The position numbers were made by a program, and so were the translations under genes. Positions 1 through 4,945 of a DNA stretch of 7,323 nt are shown here, piece by piece. This stretch comes from an uncultured Lachnospiraceae bacterium. Lineage in GTDB: Bacteria; Bacillota; Clostridia; Lachnospirales; Lachnospiraceae. The stretch covers positions 1-7,323 of the forward strand of contig CACZTF010000033.1 of assembly GCA_902784025.1 (NCBI GenBank), given 5' to 3'. Within the stretch, counting starts at the first letter, position 1, and the number at the start of each line of letters is the position of its first letter. Below the pieces are notes generated by a model, which did no database searches, had not been told where the DNA came from, and was given only the letters and a program-made list of their open reading frames with translations.

Positions 1-1182
1 CTGCGAACCGATATCTTTGGGGAAGTATGCGACCTTTGTGGTCACGCCCCATTTGAACTCACCGCCGTCTGCTTCTTCTATCTCATTTAAAATGTTAAAA
101 AGAGCGGTGGTCGCGATCTCGTTTGAACCCACGAATGCGATCTTGTCTTCACGGTTTACAAGGAATGAAATGTCGTTTATAACGTCGGTTCCGTCTATAT
201 TTTTCTTCAGGTTCTTAACCTCAAGAACCTCGTTTCCTATCTCACGCTCCGGACGAAAATCCACATACGGATATTTTCTGCTGGAAGGCCTGATATCATC
301 CAGTTCTATCTTTTCAAGAGCCCTCTTACGGGATGTAGCCTGCTTGGACTTTGAAGCATTAGCAGAGAAGCGCTGGATAAATTCCTGAAGTTCCTTGATC
401 TTTTCTTCTTTTTTTCTGTTAGCCTCTTTTCTCTGTTTTAAGATAAGCTGGCTGGACTCGTACCAGAAGTCGTAGTTTCCGGCATAAAGCTGTATCTTTG
501 CATAGTCTATATCAGCTATCTGGGTGCAGACCTGGTTAAGGAAATGTCTGTCGTGGGAAACGACTATAACAGTGTTCTCAAAATCAGACAGAAATTCCTC
601 AAGCCATGCGATGGCGTCAATATCCAAATGGTTGGTAGGCTCGTCCATAAGCAATATATCCGGGTTTCCGAAAAGAGCCTTTGCCAAAAGCACTTTTACC
701 TTTTCGTTACCCGTAAGCTCGTTCATAAGCTTTTCATGGAGTTCTGTATCTACACCCAGACCGTTCAGAAGCTGGGCAGCATCAGACTCTGCCTCCCAGC
801 CGTTCATCTCTGCGAACTCTGCTTCCAGCTCACTTGCACGGTTGCCATCCTCTTCAGTAAAGTCCTCCTTGGCATATATAGCCTCTTTTTCTTTCATTAT
901 CTCATACAAACGATCATTTCCCATGATGACAGTTTCAAGCACTTTCATGTCATCATACTTGAAGTGATCCTGCTCGAGTACTGAAAGCCGCTGTCCCGGA
1001 GTGATGATTATCTCGCCCTTGGAAGGCTCTATCTCACCGGAAAGGATCTTCAGAAAAGTAGATTTTCCCGCTCCGTTCGCCCCGATGAGACCATAACAGT
1101 TCCCTTCCGTAAATTTTATATTTACATCCTCAAACAGAGCCTTTTTCCCAATCCTGTAAGTTACGTTACTAACTGTGATCAT
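1..1182 (-). CDS. ykpA: ABC-F ATPase, YbiT/YkpA type (3' end outside window)
   Basis: The 394 N-terminal residues are visible; the C-terminus lies beyond the left edge. ABC-F proteins are soluble twin-ATPase factors that bind the ribosomal E site and influence translation; they have no membrane domain. Domain 1 has Walker A GANGAGKST (34-42), a degenerate signature LTGNEK (156-161), Walker B ILLMDEP (176-182) and switch His in SHD (209-211). The inter-domain linker, which contacts P-site tRNA in this family, includes RFSANASKSKQATSR (271-285), a stretch shared with E. coli YbiT as I remember it. The weak signature also fits YbiT-type proteins. Domain 2 begins near 320, but its Walker A reads GSNEIATT (352-359), with Thr358 in place of the catalytic Lys. 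The ATG at 1182 follows AGAGGAA at good spacing and MITVSNV is a typical start. Its own promoter lies upstream, so it is probably transcribed separately from mgtE. The family is certain; the subfamily name is a judgement. Confidence 0.93.
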   Translation of the reverse strand, partial: MITVSNVTYRIGKKALFEDVNIKFTEGNCYGLIGANGAGKSTFLKILSGEIEPSKGEIIITPGQRLSVLEQDHFKYDDMKVLETVIMGNDRLYEIMKEKEAIYAKEDFTEEDGNRASELEAEFAEMNGWEAESDAAQLLNGLGVDTELHEKLMNELTGNEKVKVLLAKALFGNPDILLMDEPTNHLDIDAIAWLEEFLSDFENTVIVVSHDRHFLNQVCTQIADIDYAKIQLYAGNYDFWYESSQLILKQRKEANRKKEEKIKELQEFIQRFSANASKSKQATSRKRALEKIELDDIRPSSRKYPYVDFRPEREIGNEVLEVKNLKKNIDGTDVINDISFLVNREDKIAFVGSNEIATTALFNILNEIEEADGGEFKWGVTTKVAYFPKDIGSQ

Positions 1183-1232
1183 TTTTGTTCCTCTCTTTAT
1201 TATATGTCGGTCAAAAAAAATACGTTCTTTTT

Positions 1233-1261
1233 ACTATACAACATTATTACAACAAGGTCAA
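1233..1261 (-). promoter_or_regulatory. Sigma-70 type promoter for the ABC-F gene
   Basis: Read on the minus strand, TTGACC (1256-1261) is followed after exactly 17 bases by TATAGT (1233-1238), close to the consensus. Transcription would start near 1226, giving a leader of roughly 45 nt before the ATG at 1182. A TATAAT also occurs at 1199-1204 but has no -35 partner and would start the RNA inside the ribosome binding site. This promoter separates the ABC-F gene from the upstream mgtE transcript. Confidence 0.75.
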
Positions 1262-1305
1262 AATAAAATTAGCGTTTCAGGCCGTCCGTTATCATGCAAA
1301 AGCTT

Positions 1306-1333
1306 AAAAAAAGCTGCCGTAAATATTTACAGC
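1306..1333 (-). terminator. Rho-independent terminator after mgtE
   Basis: On the minus strand GCTGTAA (1333-1327) can pair with TTACGGC (1323-1317) through one G-U pair around a short AT loop. Alternatively GCTG pairs with CAGC (1316-1313) directly before seven T residues (1312-1306). It lies 18 bases past the mgtE stop codon and before the ABC-F promoter, the expected place for the end of the rdgB-PPTase-mgtE transcript. The stem is modest, so termination may be partial. Confidence 0.6.
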
Positions 1334-1351
1334 AACTATGGTATTTATCGT

Positions 1352-2818
1352 CTATCCTGCAACTTTTGCCACGTTCAGAAGAAGCATCCATGCAAGACCG
1401 TAATAAGTTATGACTGCCACAAGATCGTTCACCGTGGTTATCAGGGGACCCGATGCCACAGCCGGATCTACTTTTATCTTATGGAAAAACATCGGCACTA
1501 CAGTACCGACCAGACTGGATATCACCATGGCCACCAGCAACGCGGCTGCTACACAGCCTGCCACTGCGCAGGCATAACCCCAGTCTGCATTTTTTGTAAG
1601 AGCTACATATATACATACGAAAGCAAAGGACAGGGACCCCAATATGAGACCATTTATAAATCCGATACGTACCTCTTTAAAGACCAATCCTCCCTTTTCC
1701 TTGCCGGGAAGATTCTCATCCATAAGAACACGGATGGTCACAGCCAGGGACTGGGTTCCCACATTTCCCGCCATATCAAGTATAAGGGACTGGAAGTTTA
1801 CCACAAATGCGATGGACGCCACTACCGGCTCAAAAAAACCTACTACTGTGGATACTCCGATCCCCAGGAAGAGCAGGATTATCAGCCATGGGAGTCTCTT
1901 TTTCATACTCTGTCCCAAGGTTTCCCTAAGGTCCTCTTCAGCAGTAAGACCGGCCAGCTTAGCGTAGTCATCACCAAGCTCTTCGTCCACAACCTCTACC
2001 ATATCCTGGGCGGTTATGATCCCCAAAAGCTCTTTGTCAGCATTCAGCACCGGTATGGAATCCTCTTCGTATTCTTTTATCCTGTCTATACATTCACTGA
2101 TCTTTTCATGATCCGTAACATAAGGAAAGGATGTACTCATAAATGACTGAAGATCCATGTAATCCCTGGCAGTTATCAGGTCTTTCAGATCAAGAGCACC
2201 GTAAAACCTGTTGTTATCTTCGGTTACATATATCTTAGAAATATTATCGTTCTTTTCCGCCTGGGCTATAAGAGCCTTCATGGCCTGACGTACGCTCATC
2301 CCCTTGTCTATAACGATGTAATTAGTGGTCATCTTACTTCCGATCTCATCGTCATCATATGACCGGATCATCTTGATGTCTGCGCTGGCTTCTTCATCCA
2401 GCATTCCGGTAAGCTTTTCCTGCGCCTCCTCGTCCATCTCTTCGAGGACGTCTACAGCATCGTCCGAGTCCATGTTTCCGATGACCTTGGCAGCACTGGA
2501 TATATCCAGCTCTTTCATGTACTCATCTACATCCTCGATGAATGTAAATATCTCTGAAACCCTTTCGATACCCAGCACGGAATACAATTTTTTCCGCTCA
2601 TCCGGTTCCAGCTTTTCAAGAGCGCCTGCCATATCATTTTCGTGGTAATCATCAAGGCTGGCAGTAAGCTCTTCTTCGGTAATATCACCGTTTATATAAT
2701 TTCTGAATATCTCTATGAGCTTACGGGTATAGTCCTGTTCAGGATTATTTTCTATATTGCTGACTATCGTCTGTGAGTCATCACTTCTTTTGTATTCTAA
2801 ATCTTTTTCCTCTTTCAT
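1352..2818 (-). CDS. mgtE: MgtE-family magnesium transporter
   Basis: MgtE is a homodimeric, Mg2+-gated Mg2+ channel of the inner membrane. At 488 residues this one is slightly longer than the usual ~450, mainly through an acidic N-terminal tail of about 30 residues. A Mg2+-sensing helical MgtE_N domain spans roughly 30-150, with many Asp/Glu. A CBS pair follows at about 160-275 (SKMTTNYIVIDKGMSVRQAM, then MSTSFPYVT and PVLNADKELLGIIT). Five membrane segments lie at about 308-488. Family signatures in the pore region are MAGNVGTQS (349-357) and GPLITTVNDLVAVI (457-470); Asp465 in the last helix matches the pore Asp of characterised MgtE proteins. The start follows a full AAGGAGG (2828-2834) nine bases upstream. 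The gene lies 46 bases after the PPTase stop, so it is probably co-transcribed. No M-box Mg2+ riboswitch is visible directly upstream. Identification is secure. Confidence 0.96.
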   Translation of the reverse strand: MKEEKDLEYKRSDDSQTIVSNIENNPEQDYTRKLIEIFRNYINGDITEEELTASLDDYHENDMAGALEKLEPDERKKLYSVLGIERVSEIFTFIEDVDEYMKELDISSAAKVIGNMDSDDAVDVLEEMDEEAQEKLTGMLDEEASADIKMIRSYDDDEIGSKMTTNYIVIDKGMSVRQAMKALIAQAEKNDNISKIYVTEDNNRFYGALDLKDLITARDYMDLQSFMSTSFPYVTDHEKISECIDRIKEYEEDSIPVLNADKELLGIITAQDMVEVVDEELGDDYAKLAGLTAEEDLRETLGQSMKKRLPWLIILLFLGIGVSTVVGFFEPVVASIAFVVNFQSLILDMAGNVGTQSLAVTIRVLMDENLPGKEKGGLVFKEVRIGFINGLILGSLSFAFVCIYVALTKNADWGYACAVAGCVAAALLVAMVISSLVGTVVPMFFHKIKVDPAVASGPLITTVNDLVAVITYYGLAWMLLLNVAKVAG

Positions 2819-2847
2819 CAGACTATACCTCCTTTTTACGTTTCCTT

Positions 2848-2862
2848 CCGGATCTGATCCGG
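2848..2862 (-). other. Hairpin between the PPTase and mgtE genes
   Basis: CCGGAT (2848-2853) and ATCCGG (2857-2862) form a perfect 6-bp stem with a 3-base loop, two bases beyond the PPTase stop codon. In the minus-strand mRNA no T tract follows, so it should not terminate transcription into mgtE; it could be a processing or stabilising stem. On the plus strand it is followed by TTTTATTTTTTT and looks like a terminator for antisense transcription. Its role is undetermined. Confidence 0.5.
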
Positions 2863-2864
2863 TT

Positions 2865-3554
2865 TTATTTTTTTCTGACTGCAGCTACATAGTATCTGCC
2901 GTATCGTTCTTCCACTACCACACATTCCTTCAGAAGCTCGTCAGAAAGCCCGCCATCCTTAAAAAGCACAGGGCCAGCACCTGAAAACACACTCTCGCCC
3001 AGCATTTTCACGTAGCTCTCTTTTAAGGTCCAGCATCTTAAAAACCTGCTTTCTCTTGTTTCGTCATCCTCTGCTGAAAGTATCCATCCGCTGTCTGAAG
3101 GAGTGAATGCCTTTCTTACCACCAGCGGCTTTACATCGGTTTCCCCCTCAATATCTATGCCTACCGGCGCATCACTGATAACTACTGCCGCTATATTATC
3201 TGTATGGGTTATGCTGAAATAAGGAGCTCCGGGCTCGGCAAAAACAGGCTTTCCTTTGTCAGACCATGTAAATGTATACTCATGCCCCAGGAATCCCGCA
3301 GTCAGTTTTCTCCATGATACAGGACGCAGCTTTACACCTCTTTCCCCGTTATCAGCACAGGCCGGTCTGTCCGACATTACCTGGTCTTCTACCGCAAACC
3401 ACAGGAGAAGCTCCGCTGCAGCAGATGTAACCTTGTTGCTGTCAGATTTGTAATTACGGATCCTTTCCCTTCTTTCTTCGGTGATGATAGGAAGCGCTTT
3501 ATCCATAAACTCTTTATGATCAGATCTTTCTACATTTGTGATATATATTTTCAT
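2865..3554 (-). CDS. Sfp-type 4'-phosphopantetheinyl transferase
   Basis: Moves the 4'-phosphopantetheine arm of coenzyme A onto a conserved Ser of acyl, peptidyl or aryl carrier proteins, in the cytoplasm. With the start at 3554 it has 229 residues, normal for the two-lobed Sfp/AcpT/EntD group. Motifs in order: GKPVF (101-105), FSITHTD (113-119) with His117, VGIDIE (131-136) with metal ligands Asp134 and Glu136, and WTLKES-YVKMLGE (175-187) with Glu179 and Lys183. The frame is open up to an ATG at 3593, but that codon follows a GC hairpin and has no ribosome binding site. The ATG at 3554 gives the family-typical MKIYI start and has AAGGGA about 10 bases upstream. It sits between rdgB (111 bases upstream) and mgtE (46 bases downstream) with no carrier-protein or synthase gene in view, so its partner cannot be named. 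It could serve fatty-acid ACP or a secondary-metabolite carrier. Confidence 0.93.
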   Translation of the reverse strand: MKIYITNVERSDHKEFMDKALPIITEERRERIRNYKSDSNKVTSAAAELLLWFAVEDQVMSDRPACADNGERGVKLRPVSWRKLTAGFLGHEYTFTWSDKGKPVFAEPGAPYFSITHTDNIAAVVISDAPVGIDIEGETDVKPLVVRKAFTPSDSGWILSAEDDETRESRFLRCWTLKESYVKMLGESVFSGAGPVLFKDGGLSDELLKECVVVEERYGRYYVAAVRKK

Positions 3555-3564
3555 ATGTTCATTT

Positions 3565-3570
3565 TCCCTT
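3565..3570 (-). promoter_or_regulatory. Ribosome binding site deciding the PPTase start
   Basis: AAGGGA lies about 10 bases before the ATG at 3554. The alternative upstream in-frame ATG at 3593 has only the GC stem 3595-3616 before it. The site is weaker than the AAGGAGG of mgtE, suggesting modest PPTase synthesis. Confidence 0.5.
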
Positions 3571-3594
3571 TTCTTTTGATCACATTTAAGCATT

Positions 3595-3616
3595 CCGGGG
3601 ACAGTTTACACCCCGG
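3595..3616 (-). other. GC inverted repeat in the rdgB-PPTase gap
   Basis: CCGGGG (3595-3600) and CCCCGG (3611-3616) are perfect 6-base inverted repeats separated by ten bases (ACAGTTTACA). In the minus-strand transcript this stem lies between the rdgB stop and the PPTase start. There is no T tract after it, so an intrinsic terminator is unlikely. An RNA processing site, a partial attenuator or a protein-binding site remain possible. Confidence 0.4.
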
Positions 3617-3665
3617 TACGATAAAAGAGCAGCCTGATCCAACTATATCCTTATATATAGGATGC

Positions 3666-4259
3666 CTACAATTCTCTGAGGATGATATCTGCCATTGCAC
3701 GCAGGGCTTCTCCTCTGTGACTTATCTCATTTTTCTTTTCAGGGCTTAGCTGTGCAGAGGTCATACCGTATTCCGGCAGGAACAGAACAGGATCATAACC
3801 GAATCCGTTTTCACCGGCAGGTTCATCTGCGATGATACCCGGCATGCTGCCTTCGGTAATAAATTCTCTTCCGTCCGGCAGAACAAGAGCCATGACACAT
3901 CTGAATGCCGCAGCCCTTTTTTCTCCCCTTACGCCTTCAAGCTTTTTGATCAGAGCAGCATTTTTTTCGTTGTACGGAGTGTCTTCTCCCATAAACCTGG
4001 AAGAGTATATACCCGGAGCTCCGTCCAGATGATCAATACAAAGTCCGGAATCATCTGCAAGAGCAGGTTTTCCTGTTATTTCACATATCCCCCGGGCTTT
4101 TAAAAGAGCATTCTCCTCAAACGTATCTCCTGTTTCTTCAATATCCGTATCTATCCCCGCTTCTTTTAAAGGAAGGACTTCTATATCCATTCCGGAAAGC
4201 ATCTCACGTATCTCACATACCTTATTTTCATTATTGGTAGCTAATATTATCGTTTTCAT
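3666..4259 (-). CDS. rdgB: XTP/dITP diphosphatase (RdgB/HAM1 family)
   Basis: Hydrolyses non-canonical purine nucleoside triphosphates (dITP, XTP, ITP) to monophosphate and pyrophosphate, keeping deaminated bases out of DNA and RNA; cytoplasmic, Mg2+-dependent. With the start at 4259 it has 197 residues, the family norm. Motifs: ATNNENK (7-13) for triphosphate binding, ETGDTFEENA (42-51), ADDSGL (68-73) with the catalytic Asp, GFGYDPVLF (152-160) for base recognition, and the closing SHRGEAL (180-186). The frame extends to an ATG at 4280, but the ATG at 4259 starts directly at the conserved MKTIILATNN and has GGAG (4265-4268) five bases upstream, so it is preferred. A strong promoter precedes it, making it the probable first gene of an rdgB-PPTase-mgtE transcript. 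Identification is secure. Confidence 0.96.
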   Translation of the reverse strand: MKTIILATNNENKVCEIREMLSGMDIEVLPLKEAGIDTDIEETGDTFEENALLKARGICEITGKPALADDSGLCIDHLDGAPGIYSSRFMGEDTPYNEKNAALIKKLEGVRGEKRAAAFRCVMALVLPDGREFITEGSMPGIIADEPAGENGFGYDPVLFLPEYGMTSAQLSPEKKNEISHRGEALRAMADIILREL

Positions 4260-4264
4260 TATAT

Positions 4265-4268
4265 CTCC
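4265..4268 (-). promoter_or_regulatory. Ribosome binding site deciding the rdgB start
   Basis: GGAG (part of TTGGAGAT) lies five bases before the ATG at 4259. The upstream in-frame ATG at 4280 lacks a purine-rich site at the proper distance, so the shorter protein is favoured. Confidence 0.55.
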
Positions 4269-4296
4269 AATTATCCACACATTCGACCAATTTTAT

Positions 4297-4325
4297 ATTA
4301 TACATAAAACATGATCATTTGTCAT
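4297..4325 (-). promoter_or_regulatory. Promoter for the rdgB operon
   Basis: On the minus strand ATGACA (4320-4325) is followed after 17 bases by a perfect TATAAT (4297-4302). The start would fall near 4290, leaving a leader of about 30 nt before the ATG at 4259. It is divergent from the gtrA-type promoter, whose -35 begins only 36 bases away. Confidence 0.75.
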
Positions 4326-4360
4326 TATATAAATAGTTCCGATTCATGGCTTTACACATC

Positions 4361-4388
4361 TTGAAAAATAAAAAAAAATCTCTATAAT
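4361..4388 (+). promoter_or_regulatory. Promoter for the GtrA-family gene
   Basis: TTGAAA (4361-4366), a 16-base A-rich spacer and a perfect TATAAT (4383-4388) form a good sigma-70 type promoter. The A tract in the spacer may bend the DNA. The start near 4395 gives a leader of about 53 nt that contains a small inverted repeat, CAGGT (4411-4415) and ACCTG (4421-4425). Confidence 0.7.
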
Positions 4389-4447
4389 GGTTTAGTAAGA
4401 TTTTTGCAGACAGGTCTCAAACCTGCCCAGGAGAATTATAAAAACCA

Positions 4448-4867
4448 ATGTCGATAAAGTCACTTTACAACAAACACAGAGAAGTCCTGAGTTATCTGAT
4501 ATTCGGGGTCCTGACCACAGCCGTAAGCCTTGGAGTTTATTACGGCTGCACCCACACTTTTCTTGATCCCGAAGATCCCGGACAGCTGCAGGCAGCCAAT
4601 GTATTATCATGGATCATCTCTGTTACATTTGCATATATAGTAAACAGAAAATATGTTTTCAAAAGTAAAAATAAAAACATCCTCGTTGAAGCCGCCGGTT
4701 TTTTTGGTGCGCGACTGGTGACTTTAGGTATAGATATGGGACTGATGTTCCTGTTCGTCACCACTTTCCATATGAACGATAAGATAGCAAAAATAATAGT
4801 TCAGCTGGTCATCATCGCTTCTAATTATCTTATCAGTAAATTTTTAATTTTCAGAAAAAAAGAGTAG
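4448..4867 (+). CDS. GtrA-family small membrane protein
   Basis: A 139-residue protein with four predicted membrane helices at about 13-34, 50-68, 80-106 and 113-135, matching the length and topology of the GtrA/DPMS-like family. Members are proposed to help move polyprenyl-phosphate-linked sugars across the membrane, or to accompany glycosyltransferases in cell-surface polysaccharide decoration. The family hallmarks are visible: YIVNRKYVF (63-71) after helix 2 and NYLISKFLIF (126-135) at the end. Charged ends (MSIKSLYNKHR and FRKKE) fit a membrane protein with both termini in the cytoplasm. No glycosyltransferase lies beside it, so its substrate is unknown. An in-frame stop at 4439-4441 leaves the ATG at 4448 as the first start; the AGGAG (4429-4433) is 14 bases away, longer than usual. 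It appears monocistronic or weakly linked to the next gene, which has its own promoter. Confidence 0.88.
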   Translation: MSIKSLYNKHREVLSYLIFGVLTTAVSLGVYYGCTHTFLDPEDPGQLQAANVLSWIISVTFAYIVNRKYVFKSKNKNILVEAAGFFGARLVTLGIDMGLMFLFVTTFHMNDKIAKIIVQLVIIASNYLISKFLIFRKKE

Positions 4868-4872
4868 ACTTT

Positions 4873-4900
4873 TTGCGTTAATTTTCATAAAATGTATATT
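4873..4900 (+). promoter_or_regulatory. Probable promoter for the triple-RidA gene
   Basis: TTGCGT (4873-4878), 16 bases, then TATATT (4895-4900). The start would be near 4907, giving a leader of about 40 nt. The -35 is imperfect, but the position just downstream of the gtrA-type stop and before a very strong ribosome binding site fits. Confidence 0.5.
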
Positions 4901-4930
4901 GTAATCTGAAAATTTAAATCACTTGATAAT

Positions 4931-4938
4931 AAGGAGGA
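4931..4938 (+). promoter_or_regulatory. Very strong ribosome binding site of the triple-RidA gene
   Basis: AAGGAGGA matches the anti-Shine-Dalgarno sequence across eight bases, seven bases before the ATG at 4946. With the gene's preference for codons such as GGT, CTT, AAG and TTC, this suggests high expression. Confidence 0.85.
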
Positions 4939-4945
4939 TTTTCTT

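Noticed and set aside
524..984. Two overlapping plus-strand open frames opposite the ABC-F gene
   Set aside because: Ser-rich or random composition and complete overlap with well-supported ABC-F motifs on the other strand.
1199..1204. Perfect TATAAT on the minus strand just before the ABC-F gene
   Set aside because: No -35 at the correct distance, and a start about 7 bases downstream would fall in the ribosome binding site; the TTGACC/TATAGT pair upstream is better.
1175..2146. Long plus-strand open frame (323 codons) opposite mgtE and the ABC-F promoter
   Set aside because: Its composition is rich in His, Tyr, Cys and Lys, typical of an antisense shadow; it covers a clear MgtE gene and has no family features.
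2819..2864. M-box magnesium riboswitch before mgtE
   Set aside because: Only 46 bases separate mgtE from the upstream gene, far too few for an M-box, and no matching sequence is visible.
3554..3593. Thirteen-residue N-terminal extension of the PPTase (start at 3593)
   Set aside because: No ribosome binding site, the preceding GC hairpin would hinder initiation, and the extension is charged and unlike the family start.
4857..4874. AAAAAG/CTTTTT hairpin at the end of the GtrA-family gene as a terminator
   Set aside because: The stem is almost all A-T, overlaps the stop codon and would be unstable; read-through into the triple-RidA gene cannot be excluded.
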